A stretch of 64,000 bases of DNA from Paraspadella gotoi. Taxonomy: Eukaryota; Chaetognatha. Below the pieces are notes generated by a model, which saw nothing but the letters and a program-made list of their open reading frames with translations, was not told the DNA's origin and did no database searches. Position numbers and translations under genes: made by a program. Location: the NCBI GenBank assembly GCA_051294375.1, contig CM119264.1, positions 21,795,582 to 21,859,581 of the forward strand. The letters are read 5' to 3'. How positions within the stretch are numbered: the stretch's first letter is position 1; every line of letters begins with the position of its first letter. Shown here piece by piece: positions 1 through 10,747 of the stretch.

Positions 1-716
1 TCATCTAATTTAGTCTAATAAATAAAAACAATTACTAATCTTGCACTTCACTAAATCAGCAGCCATCAAGTTTTTTTGGCAACACTTTAGAAATACTAAG
101 CCTTCATGAATCTATCTTACTCTAAAAATTATAACGAACATGAACGGGAATTTTCGATTGCACAATTTAACGAACCTGGACGAAACTGTCCAACTCCTCA
201 GTAACTCCAACGACGAGATACTTGGAGGCGAGGTTTCTTTTGGCTTCCTCTAACGCCCACGCATTGCCAGGCTGCCAACAATCTACCTCGTGACCGCAGA
301 AAAACGGGATCTGAAATATTTTTGGTATTTTGCTAAAAATTGAGCACAATTGCTTGGAAGGAATATGAATATTTAGGAGTTAGTCAATTACTGCTCAACG
401 TAGATATTAGATAAATTTTCGTTACTTTTTTTTAAAATTACTGAGCAGAATAAGTAAAGGAAAAAAATCAATTTTCGTTTTTCGAAGTCGAAAAAAACTA
501 CTGTAGCAAAATTAATAAATAATGAAAGTGATTTAGTAGCTTGCTCGGAACCGATGTGGGCAGGAATTTGAGCGTTATAATTTTAGCGTTTAGAGAATTG
601 ACAAAGTTTTTGTTTGCAACGATTTTATTTAATTTGAACAGACATGTTTCGACTTGCTTTACAAGCCTTCATCAGCGTTTTGACAGTTTGATTTGAAATT
701 TGTGCATAAGAAGGGG

Positions 717-775
<59 letters not shown>

Positions 776-2493
776 GAGAGAGAGAGAGAAGACAGGGATA
801 AATAAATGATACATTGTGGGCAATGTACAACAAAGATAAATGCTTTGAAAAACTAAAAAATTAGTAAAATTTAACAATTATCTAATTGATAAATAGTTAA
901 CTAAGGGATAGAAAAATGAAAATGAAATTTGTGAAAATGAAATGTGAGAATTTTTAAGTGTTAAGTAAGTGATTATAAAGAGAAATTTAATTTTAGCGTT
1001 AAAAATCAAAAGCTGATTGGCAACTCCTTCAAAACAACATTCCACAGTCATGGTTTAATTCTTGCGGTTTTCTTCTATCTGGATATAGTAGAACTAAAAT
1101 ACCTGAAAATTTATATTGAAAATAATTCATAATTTTAACTTAACAATTTTAAAAATTATTTTAGAAAACGAAAAAAACAATTGTTTATTTTTCAATTTTT
1201 CAGCGCTAATGAAGACTCGCAAGAGTCGAGACATGTCCGATTGTCCATTTTCTTAAAAATAAACATCTGTTGTGATGTAATATCACTATCCGTTGGATAC
1301 GACTGTTCCTTCCATCAGCGACGTAATAGCGCAGTGGGCTCACGCTTCATCTCCGAACCTAATGGTCCCGGGTTCTAGCCCTGGTCGGAACAGTTCTTGC
1401 AAAAAGAGTGACGGGCCGGTTAGACCACCAGTAGCAAGCCTACCGCCGGATCCGAAGTTCCGGAAAGCAAGGCAACTGACAATTTTTTTTTTTCGTTTTC
1501 TAATTCTGAAACTGAACGAAATGAAAGGATTTACACAGAGTCGCGTCTAAAATTATTTTATAATACCGACATGGGACGTTCACACGACGTTCTATTTACT
1601 ACTGAAAATTTTAAATTTTTATTTTAGACAGAGAGGCAGACAGATAGTGGTGGACAGACAGATACAATAAAACCAACAAACCATAAAATCCAACAAATAA
1701 AACAACCAATCAAGCATTTCATCCACCCTTCCCAAAAGACGAACCTGCAACCAGAGGTTTTCCGCGGCACAGTCGGGTCCCGACTTTTTAACGCAATCGT
1801 CAAAGGTCTCTCGGTCGCCCATCCTCTTCCTCTTGAGGTAGGGCCGAAAGTCGTCGCCGTTACGCAGAAAGTAATAATACGAGACGAGGCGGTCGAGCGG
1901 CCGGCGAATCAAATTAATGTAGACGGGCTTCTCGGCGACGGCAAACCGGCCAAAGTCAAGGAAGGCGACGTGGCCGTGATAGATGGCGGGTTTCTTGGCC
2001 GTCCAGTTCGTCACGTTGTAGACGAAGCGGACCTGGTCAGGTAGAGAGAGAGTGTGCCAATTGCGGGTCACGTTGACGTGGAGGACGTTAAAGGCGTTCC
2101 GCCGGCAGAGGTCGTAGGCGACCCCGACAAAGGAGGTGGAGGCGGTTTTGGGTACGCGATTGTAGATGACGACGAGGTTGTCGGGGGAAGAGGTAAGCGG
2201 GAGGACTAACGGGCGGAGAATGTTTCATAAAAAGGCGGGCGATGGAGAAGAGTATTGACAAAATAGAGTTTTCATTACCGTTTAAGCGTCGTCTGGCCGC
2301 CTCCAGGTTCTCGATTTGGAGACGAGCCACCGCGGATTCGATTTTGATCTTCGCTTTTTCCAAACGAGAAATATCAGAGTGAAGATGGAGTAATACGAAA
2401 ACCGTTAAGACGATCGCTAACGCTAAGCCCGCTGAAGAAATAAACAACAGGGGAAAAAAATAATAAGTAACTTAAAACAGATTGGCGTCTCAT
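1..2493 (-). CDS. HS2ST1: Heparan sulfate 2-O-sulfotransferase (3' end off the window)
   Basis: Golgi type II membrane enzyme that moves sulfate from PAPS to the 2-O position of iduronate in heparan sulfate. Exons seen: 2472-2493, 2279-2431, 1745-2205 and 176-310, all with GT/AG borders and matching phases. The N-terminus has a short basic head, a membrane anchor and a coiled stem (SRLEKAKIKIESAVARLQ). The 5'-phosphosulfate loop is VPKTAST, the catalytic His lies in YHGHV, and the 3'-phosphate site is RRPLDRLVSYYYFLR. The 176-310 exon carries the conserved IPFFCGH...LVVGVTEEL block. The start at 2493 gives MRRQSVLTG after splicing in phase; a start at 2447 would lie in intron sequence. About 100 C-terminal residues are missing and must lie left of the window. 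The 1.4-kb intron at 311-1744 holds a hammerhead motif, a GA microsatellite and a SINE. Confidence 0.93.
637..680 (-). ncRNA. Hammerhead ribozyme-like motif, copy 1 (retroelement remnant)
   Basis: On the minus strand the order is AACG (stem I), CTGATGA (669-675), a stem II hairpin GGCTT/AAGTC with one G-U pair, GAAAC (646-650), AT, GTC (641-643), then TGTT, which pairs with AACG using one G-U. This is the layout of a minimal type I hammerhead with a two-pair stem III; cleavage would follow GTC. One extra A sits between CTGATGA and stem II. It lies in an HS2ST1 intron. Activity is inferred only. Confidence 0.6.
718..791. repeat. (GA)n microsatellite
   Basis: About 74 bp of nearly pure GA dinucleotides with a few interruptions, inside the large HS2ST1 intron. 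It creates a low-complexity Leu/Ser open frame on the other strand that is not a gene. Confidence 0.95.
1310..1500 (+). mobile_element. tRNA-derived SINE
   Basis: Positions 1327-1338 (TAGCGCAGTGGG) match the RNA polymerase III A-box consensus TRGCNNAGYNGG at every base, and 1371-1381 (GGTTCTAGCCC) match the B box GGTTCNANNCC, at the spacing seen in tRNAs. The arms outside the boxes do not pair into an acceptor stem, so this is not a working tRNA. About 100 bp of unrelated body follows and ends in a T run at about 1486-1496. No second copy was seen in the window. It lies in an HS2ST1 intron on the strand opposite to the gene. Confidence 0.75.
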
Positions 2494-3073
2494 AGCCAAG
2501 TCACAGAGAAGGCGAACCTAATGCTTGTGGACTTCGAAACTGCATGATCGGACCGCGACGAAGACAAGGAATGGAAAGGGGACTCATGTCACGACGTTTT
2601 TCGCCATCGTCAGGAAAATTTGGCTCCTTTAATTTCCAGGACAGCGTCGATGAAAAGTTTAGTAAAAGAAATTTCGATTGGGAAGTGTTGAGTAGTCGTC
2701 GGCATTCCAACATGAAGAGCCATGTTGAGGACTTTCGTCCCACCGATGTTGCGAATACTTGGATTGTCAATCGCAAATATTCATACTTAAAGCAGTAAAA
2801 GAAGTACTGTCAAAAATTTATGTTAAAGATAAATTTAAGTTTTTGGTCCCTTTTTAATACGCAAAATTGCTAGAAAAACAAGAAACAAGAGCGCAGCAAA
2901 AAGAGGACTCTCAAGAAAGAGATCTGATTGGTCTAAAAAGCTGAGTCACAGAGAAAAGAAACAAACCTTATTGGTTAATACAGTTTAGGTTAGGCTGCTT
3001 ATTCGACGCCATTGGTTCAAAATTCCTTCCATCCTTTAGCAATGTTACTCATCCTCAATTTTTTAAAGCAACT
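2494..3073. promoter_or_regulatory. Shared upstream region of HS2ST1 and MOB3
   Basis: This 580-bp stretch separates the divergent starts of HS2ST1 (minus) and MOB3 (plus), so both promoters should lie here. Short open frames occur on both strands at 2501-2798 but resemble nothing and lack splice logic. No TATA box or other element could be assigned with confidence. Confidence 0.4.
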
Positions 3074-5105
3074 ATGGCCGCATTAAGCAGCATTTCGAGT
3101 ATTTTTTCAAAAGAAAAGGTATTATTCAATAATATTATAAGAGCGGGGCTCAGAATCTATCGCTTACATTATTTTTTTCTAAATTAATTAAACGACAAAA
3201 GCTAGTATTAAATAACAGTAAAATTTAAGAAGGTTATGTTTCTCCTCCACCTGTTAAGACGTTTCGACCAAAGAAAAAATTCGAACCGGGTACGCTTCGG
3301 TACAACCTTCACAAGCAGGCGCAAGCAACGCTCAATTCTGGAATAGATTTAAAAAGTGCTGTCAAACTCCCTTCTAATGAGGGATATAATGACTGGTTGG
3401 CTGTGCATGGTAAGCGCCCTAATATTAGTGGTAGGCAATCACTCAAAATTATAATAATCAATTCTTTTTTCACCAGTCGTGGACTTCTTTAATCGAATTA
3501 ATTTGGTGAGTTAATGTAATATAAAGTAAGAATTAAGTTTGTATAATTTACGGTTTACTTTTACCGACCAGAACCGAACTGGTCGGTTATTTTTCATTTC
3601 GCATATATAATAAAAATTATATTTTTTTTTATTGTTGTATCGAACCCCCGTAAGGTTTGGTTAAGGGTATTTGGGTTGTTACAGTTATGGGTAGTTAGGG
3701 TTACGGGTAATTAGGGTTAGAGGTTAAGGGTAATTACTAATTAGTATAATGAGTAGTTAGGGATTATTAAGGTGAGGGGTGGTTAATAGAGCGTAGTGAA
3801 AGTTACGTACGGAAATTCTAAAAGTCAATTATGAACAACGGAGCATCAGTGATCACTAATTTGTAAAAAAAAATTATTTTATGTTTTTTTTAATTTTCGC
3901 AGTAGGCTATATTTATATATAGTACTATCCTTTAAAGGAAAAACTTGTTAAACAACGCCGATGAAGGCTTGCACAAAAATAAATCGTTACTGAAACATTA
4001 AACAAGTTTTTCCTTTAAATCTACAAACGTAACGAAAAGAAAGGATCATATAGCAAAGTACTATGCTTATAAAATCGGAAAATTTCAAAATAGGCTTTTC
4101 TTAATTTTTATTGCAGATTTGAATTCCCCGTCAAAAGTCACACATGTTTTCTGAAGAGTTTTAACCAGGCCTCAGGGGTTTAAAATCAAAAATTCCCTCG
4201 ATAGTTCCATTTGTATAGCCTAAGTCTACTTTCATGCCAAATCTTATCAAATTTGATCATGTAGTTTTTGCGGAACCGATTCTCGGCTCGAAAAACGGTG
4301 TATCATTTTCTCATTTGAAGCATTCTGTAATAATATTTAGTAAATATCTCCCGTTTCAGATCTATGGAACCGTGTGCGACTTTTGCACCAATGAGTCGTG
4401 TCCTATCATGTCTGGCGGTCCCAAGTAAATACGAATAGTAGAATCACTCTTATATCCTCACCAATTATGTAGAACCTTTTATCTCTACCCAGATACGAGT
4501 ACATGTGGTGTGATGGACCTAACGGAAACTACAGGAAACCGACTCCTTTGCCTGCGCCAGTGTATATAAATCTACTCATGGATTGGATAGAAGAACAAAT
4601 CAACAACGAATCCCTTTTCCCCGGTACATTTTCCTTGATGGCTGCCCACAAAAATTGCTATGGGTTTTTGCAAAATTTGTTGCTGTATTTAACATCGAAA
4701 CGTCGAAATAAAATAAAATTTCATGAAATTCATCTTATTCTTGAATTTCAGTTCGAGTTGACGTTCCATTCCCCAATAATTTCTTGCCGACATGCAAGAA
4801 GATTCTGACCCGTCTCTTTCGAGTTTTCGTTCACGTCTACATTCATCACTTCGACAAGCTGGTGGCTATCGGGGCCGAGGCTCATGTCAATACCTGTTAC
4901 AAGCATTTCTTCTACTTCGTCACTGAATATAGTTTAGTGGAGAAAAGGGAACTGGAACCTTTGGTGAGATGAATATGCAAATGACGAAAAGTTGAAAGTT
5001 ATGAAATTGTGTAACTTTTTTTTATTACAGAGAGAAATGACGGAGCGATTAATCCATAAAAATCGACAAAGTACGAGTAGCACTGAGGGAGACTCCGGCC
5101 GTTGA
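3074..5105 (+). CDS. MOB3: MOB kinase activator 3-type protein
   Basis: Adaptor of the Mob1/phocein family, which binds NDR/LATS- or MST-class kinases. The only plus-strand gene found. Seven exons: 3074-3118, 3259-3409, 3477-3505, 4360-4424, 4493-4623, 4752-4963 and 5031-5105; all junctions keep frame. Family features: [20 protein letters not shown] near the N-terminus, [14 protein letters not shown], zinc ligands in [10 protein letters not shown] and in the HVYIHH region, and [17 protein letters not shown] [18 protein letters not shown]. About 235 residues, normal for MOB. The sequence SGGPKYEYMW and the long N-terminus place it nearer MOB3 than MOB1. Intron 3 (3506-4359) has taken up a MITE with a nested hammerhead-type insert. 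Confidence 0.93.
3650..3786. repeat. Degenerate telomere-like TTAGGG tract
   Basis: G-rich stretch with many variants of TTAGGG (GGTTAAGGGTA, AGTTAGGGTTACGGG, AATTAGGGTTAGAGG) ending right where a MITE copy begins at 3787. It lies within MOB3 intron 3. Confidence 0.65.
3787..4140 (+). mobile_element. Palindromic MITE family 1, truncated copy with nested insert
   Basis: It starts TAGAGCGTAGTGAAAGTTAC and follows the left half of the complete copy at 15935-16539 up to AGTACTATCCTT (3921-3932). It is then interrupted by about 125 bp and resumes at ATAAAATCGG (about 4070). The right half is missing. The interrupting piece is described separately. Confidence 0.7.
3931..4069 (+). mobile_element. 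Foldback insert with decayed hammerhead core
   Basis: Inverted arms AAAGGAAAAACTTGTT and AACAAGTTTTTCCTTT surround AACGCCGATGAAGGCTTG and a later GAAACATT, a damaged version of the hammerhead core at 10795-10836. The tail AACGAAAAGAAAGGATCATA resembles the tail after the 10.8-kb element. Flanks AGTACTATCCTT and AGTACTATGCTT differ at one of 12 bases and may be a target duplication. Confidence 0.55.
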
Positions 5106-5965
5106 TTTGGCCGAAAATGACTAATTCTCCTAAGATGCGAATCTTTGACGAAATCCTTTTTTTTTCCGAAGGCCTGAATACGACAGAGATTGTAGCGCGG
5201 CATATTCGCATCCTCGCTAACTTAATCTTCATCGCTAAATTGCTCTTTTTGCACACATGCCATCATATTATTGGGCACATTTTTTTTTGTTTCACCAAAA
5301 CCTGTCATTGCATTCCCCCCGATCTCTCCTATCGTTTTCATTCGTTATTACTCTACGAGGTCTCAAGGGATTTTTGTTGCATGCGTGTTAAAGGAGCTGA
5401 CGGAGGGGAACTCAAGTGTGACGAACAATATAGCTCATTGGTTGCTGTAACTGACAGCTTTTCTTTAATCTTAAAAAGGTCGCTAAAACTATTAAATAAC
5501 TGATAAAGTCAGTTTATGCTAAAAATCTGATTGGTTTAGCAAAGTAAAGTGACCCCTTTTTAAGAATAAATTGGTACTCATATTCATATTAAAGGTTTTG
5601 ACTTTTGTTTTCGCTTTTATATTAAATGCAGTTTTCACAAAACAAGTGTTTTATATGGATATTTATTTTACAAATCCGTTGGACGACAGCAAGGCTGTAT
5701 TTAATCGGGTAATCATTACTAACAGTCTTTATCTCAATTATACCTATAAAGATGTGATTTCCGGGAATAAAATTGTTAGTCAAGTCATCCATTTGTTATT
5801 TCAATCTTGGCTTTGAATGCATAATTTTTACTGACAGTGACCATAAAATATAAATCATGTAAATTTCATAAAAAATAGATTTTTTGGAAAGAATTTTAAA
5901 ACATAAAAATTAGCATAGACGTACGTAGAACAAGATAAAGCTGAGTTTAACCTAGTCATGAATCC
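5106..5965. other. Convergent spacer between MOB3 and the AtuA-like gene
   Basis: Holds the 3' untranslated regions of two genes that end towards each other. Plus-strand open frames at 5102-5503 and 5571-5816 show no family likeness. No repeat was recognised. Confidence 0.4.
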
Positions 5966-8900
5966 TCATCTAGACGGAGCTTCCAACTCCAGGTCCAGCA
6001 GTATCTGTCCCATGGCCTTTCCTTGAGGATCGACCCTGAGCGATGCAATTCCTCCTCCTCCCAACACCTCCTTGAGCACGAAGTTGAGCCCGTGAATCCC
6101 GGGAACTTTAAATCTGTCGACATGGGATTCAGCAGAAGCAGATGGAGGAAAGAAGTGATGGAAGTGGTCGAAGACCCTTTCGGCGGTCAGTTGGCGGCAG
6201 AGTTCGGGGTAAAATTCGGGAGAACGCGCCACGACGCCAATATTGACATTGTCGCCCTTGTCGCCGCTCCGTGCGCAAGCCACGGAAGCAAGAGTGACGG
6301 TGACGCCCGAGAAACGCTGTGTTGTCTCTATTGCAGAAATTTGTATAATTAAACTGATAGAATTACGTCTACAACAAACAACAATAGTAAGGTAACTCTC
6401 AAAGTATAGATCATCTATGAACAGTTATTTCACAAAAAGTGCTTCAGTACCACCCCAATTTATTTTTAGTTATTTTCTCCCAGGTTATTTAAACGTTAAG
6501 TATTCTTCTCGATTTAAAATTAAATAAAATACCTGCGTCCGTGTCATCCAAATCATTCGCTACGTTATGAGCCGCGAAGTTGGCCTCGTCGTAGTGCACT
6601 TGATCTTCGTCTTCGTGAAACAGACTCTCCTTCCATTCGCTGTCCACGTAAATATCGACGTTTACGTCTTTTTTTGCCCACAAAAACGAGTAGAGACGAA
6701 GTACGGGTGACGCCTTAATTGTAATTGTAATTAATTAATTGTAATTCCTAATCATGCTTCAAAAAATAAAATCCCTAAGAGACCTTCGGTCTGCCGCCGA
6801 CCATTCCACAAAGCCCAGGTGCCATTCCAGTGCCGGCAGGCGCCACCTCACGCGCTAAGATTTCTAGCGCCTGCTTCTGCCGGTGGCGCACAGCCAGCCA
6901 GAGTACTACTTCTCTACTGGCCAATTCTGAAGCTCTTGCCTACGCGTCAATTACAATATGAAAAAAATGTGAAAATTAAATACATTTGCCCCCCCAAAAA
7001 ATCATAATACAAAATTAAGATTTACAAACTTTTTGTCCGTACATGTCCCCTGCTCCGTGAACTTGAATTTCAGTGGCTGTGAAATCCTCTAACCCAAGTG
7101 TACGAAAAACTACACGTGCCCGCCTTAAAATAGCGTCGGCCGTGGCCCGCGCTTTTTCGCGTGCATCTCCGCCGGCGACCGGGCACACGGCCGTGAGTTT
7201 GAAACCATCATGGTAGGTGGCGCAGACTTTAAAATTCGGCGGAGGTCGGAGTCCTTTAGCTCCTCTAAATATATAAGGAAGTTAACAATACTCATCGTCA
7301 AGAGCCTTTTTCACTTTAATCACTTTAGTTTTTGATCGCATTATGTTATGAATTCATTGACGGAAATTCACCTGACTTCGACCACATCGTCTTCAATTTG
7401 TTTAAACGTAACTTGACTAAAATCGCATGTGACGTCAGGAAGAACGTAGCGTCTGATAATTACAAAATATTTATTAAATGAATGGATATTTTTTTCTCAG
7501 GCTTATATAAATAATAATATTTTATGTTATAATAATTTAAACAGGTCATATATTTTGAAAAAAGATTTAAAATTTTAAATAATTCATTTTTGACACTTTT
7601 AATTGAAGCAAGGCTGGGCAGCTTACTTTTTATGTTAGAGCTTTCGTAAGTATATCATTCTCATTGTCAATGCTTATCTTAACTGATCAATATAAAATTT
7701 TAACACATAAATAGTTCACTCAACTAATTTTTAAAATCAATGAAATAACCGCTTATAAAATTGACACCATGTACTTAATGACATATATTTTTTTTAAATT
7801 TATATTTTCTTTCATCAACTTAAATCTTCTCAGAATTTAAAAAAACTTTTTAAATTTTATTATTATATACAAAACAAACTAACTGGGCTACTATATTTGT
7901 AAAAAAAATAACTACAGATTTACACTCACTAATATGTTAATTTGTAAAATATAACTGCTAAATTTAGATTCTAAACTTTCACTTCACCCTTCTATGTAGT
8001 ATTCCCCGATCTAATACTTAAGGGAGTGGTTTTTTCATACAATAGAAACATTCTTTGAAATATTATGCCACTTCATTGATAGGGAAGCCAGGTACTCTGA
8101 GAGTGAATAAACGAGACTGAGAGTCTTGATTGAAAGCTATGTCATTATGATTATCTTGAAAGAGTGATGGAAGCCTCAATCCACTATAGCCTGTCCAAAG
8201 TCAGGGGCAAAATAACTTATTTATTAAATGAATGAATAATTTTTATATTACTATTATTAGTTGTACCAATTTCGAAGCCTCCTCTCTGATTGGTCAATCA
8301 GAAGAAAAGACGAAGAAGCCAAGAGAGACAAGACACTTGATAATCAATTCTCTGCGTTGTTTATAAACTCATCTAAAATATAAATCATAAATATAAATAA
8401 TAATAATAATCATAAATATAAATCAAAGGATTAAAGCAACAATATTGTAACATCAGAACGTCAACCGGAGACGGCGGAAAGATTCGTAACTTTAAATTAT
8501 TGCCAAATTTCTTTTTAGTTTATGCACGTCCGAAAGGTAAATTTTAACAAAAAGGTTAAATTCCAAATGACTACAAAAAAATAAACATTAACCTAATACC
8601 AATAAAACTTTTAATGCTGATTTTTATCTTTTTTCGTCTTGGTAAATGTACAGTTGGTAGTAACATGAACATTTTTATTGCTCTTTTTCTATCTTTTCTT
8701 CTCTCTACCAACCTTGGATCCCCAATTTCGTAGAGCATCTGTTCCTTCGCCGTCATAACCGTGACGGCGCCGCCGGTGCCCTTTGGTTTCGTAAGGACGA
8801 AGGCGCCGTCGGATTTCACTTCGACGATTGGAAATCCTATAGAATCCCAGGACGGCGCCGTCGAGCGCCAGTCGGTAAGAATACCCCCTGTCGCCTGATA

Positions 8901-10168
8901 TGTAGAAACATGAAGATTAAACTTATAAAAAATTAGCCAGTTATCGAAGTGCAACAGGAAATGTTAACCTGAGCTCCGCATTCGACCAAATGCCCAGCGA
9001 GACTGCCGGCGGCGAGAAGGTCCAACTGCTCGTGTTTCCAGCCGAACCTGGAAGATTTAGATTTAAAAACCGTTTTGTCATCGCAACAAGGGCTTTACGG
9101 TTTAAACCTATGAATTAGCGGCCCGAGAACAAGAGCCGAGTCGACGCATCGACCCGTTATGACAACGTCGGCGCCCAAATCCAACGCTTTCGCCACAGGA
9201 AAAGCGCCCAAGTAGGCATTCAATGACGTCACCAGTGATGAGTCGGGAAATGGTGCTCCTTCAAAGAAAGAAAATGCTAGTATTTTTGTAAACGAGCTTA
9301 TTTAAACTTAAAACCTCTTTGTTCAAAATACATTTTAATGGATAGCTAATTTTTCATTAAAAAATTCAACTTTTTAAAAAGTATAAAAAAAGGCAAATAA
9401 TACATGCAAAAAAGCCTTACCGGAATACATTTCCTTCACTGAATCCAAGATATATTTATTTTCCGGTTTTGTCAAAGACAACAAGTCGTCCCCTTCCACA
9501 ACGGCAAGCTAAAACGTACATATAAATACCTCAAACCATATTCATAATTCAAAAACAATGTACGGGTAGTCTAATATATTCATCTTTTCCATAATTGGCC
9601 ATCAAAATAACCTTAAGCGGAATGTTAGCGGCCTTGGCGACGGCCGCCAGTTCCTGGGCACAGGCGTGAGGATTGACTCCTCCACAGTTGGCGACCACCT
9701 ACATAACAACAATGACGGGAATTCGATCGCTCGTCTCCGCCTCTACGCATCGTCATTCGTTACCTTGACGTTTTTCTCAGAGATCGATTTGAGGTGGGAC
9801 TTCATGACGAAATGGACGAAGTCGGGAGCAAAACCGGCCTTTTCAGGAGACTAAAACGAAGGGTTTCTTTACTCTTTAAGACGGAGCAGCGACCAGGGAT
9901 TCAAAAGCGAAGTCTTCCGTTCACCTTTTGCTTGGCCGCTGTCAGCAACGACATGGTGATTTCCGAGAGATAATCGAAAACGAGAAAGTCGACAGCGCCC
10001 TTGTGGATCAATTGAGGAGCCGCGACGGCGGTGTCGCCCCAAAACCCAGAAGCACAACCGATCCGCACCGAGTCGCTGCGAAAGGCGGAATTTAGAAATT
10101 CAAACAAAAGATCTCGTAAACCATGTTAGGGCCAATCGTTTTCGAATAACCTGGACGTCGAAAGACAT
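5966..10168 (-). CDS. AtuA-like (former DUF1446) protein with C-terminal AtuA ferredoxin-like domain
   Basis: Family first named from bacterial acyclic terpene utilisation; the animal role is not established. About 11 exons. Exon 1 (10122-10168) gives MSFDVQVIRKRLALT and joins in phase 2 to 9925-10075 (SVRIGCASGFWGDT). Then come 9764-9850 (HFVMKSHLKSISEKNVK), VVANCGGVNPHACA, LAVVEGDDLL, GADVVITGRCVDSALVLGPL, ATGGILTDW and a late exon ending GDMYGQKV near 7020. Two further exons follow: 6530-6700 (acidic, EDEDQVHYDEANFAAHN) and 5966-6330, which carries ACARSGDKGDNVNIGV, the hallmark of the C-terminal domain. Skipping the donor at GTTT/GTAAAT near 7020 would stop translation before this domain. 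Several inner borders are approximate. Confidence 0.85.
6815..6905. repeat. GC-rich imperfect foldback
   Basis: TGCCGGCAGGCGCCACC and GCGCCTGCTTCTGCCGGTGGCGC can pair as an imperfect hairpin across a roughly 30-bp centre. It is a G+C island inside an otherwise A/T-rich intron of the AtuA-like gene. Origin unknown. Confidence 0.45.
8095..8280 (+). repeat. Interspersed repeat family 3, copy 1
   Basis: Shares AATAAACGAGACTGAGAG, GTCCAAAGTCAGGGGCAA and CTTATTTATTAAATGAATG with copies at 19505-19665, 24240-24400 and, reversed, 45475-45560. It sits in an AtuA-like gene intron. No open frame or clear terminal repeats. Confidence 0.7.
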
Positions 10169-10747
10169 CGCGCTTGGGAGAGCGAGAATTTTTTTCGGTC
10201 GGAAACTCTTGCGCTTCTCAAGAAAGATCGAGAGACTTTGCTAGGAACAGTACATCCGTTTTTCAATCTCAGGGTCATTTCGTGACAAATCTAGAAAACT
10301 AAAACTATGTCGTACTTTCTTTCAAATCAAGAAAATAATCAATTATTAAAAATAGAAAATCAGATCTTTTTATTAATGATCGTTAAAAAAGAATTCAACA
10401 ATTAACAAGAAAAAACGTGGTTAAAACAACGTGGAATGTTTAAGAATAAAGAAACAGGTAACAATTTGGTAAATTATTCTTCGTATATTGAGTCGGAACA
10501 TGGTCTGAAACAACGATATTGTCTGTATTATGTAGTAATATCACTCCAGATTGAAGACCATGTATTAATGTATAATGCATACAAAAGTTGACAAATTCTA
10601 TTGCTAAGCGATTGTACACTCCAAAGACTAAGACGCTCATTTGCAATACATAAACGTCAGATTAAAAAAAGTAAAGTAATTGTAATATCAGCTTTAAGAT
10701 AAGTTGCCCCTCATGATTTTATCTAAATATTATAGAAATAAAATCAG
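10169..10747. other. Upstream spacer of the AtuA-like gene
   Basis: A/T-rich and should hold the promoter of the AtuA-like gene. A minus open frame at 10440-10646 has no family likeness. Nothing else was recognised before the foldback element at 10748. Confidence 0.35.

Noticed and set aside
659-877. Minus-strand Leu/Ser-rich protein of 72 residues
   Set aside because: It is a translation of the GA microsatellite.
1320-1395. A true tRNA gene
   Set aside because: A and B boxes are fine, but the sequence before the A box and after the B box cannot pair as an acceptor stem, and no anticodon arm of proper form is seen.
3650-3786. A chromosome end
   Set aside because: The TTAGGG units are worn and short, and genes continue on both sides.
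10122-10168. AtuA-like exon 1 ending at the CAG/GTTATT donor
   Set aside because: It would join exon 2 in the wrong phase; the later ATG/GTTTAC donor keeps the frame.
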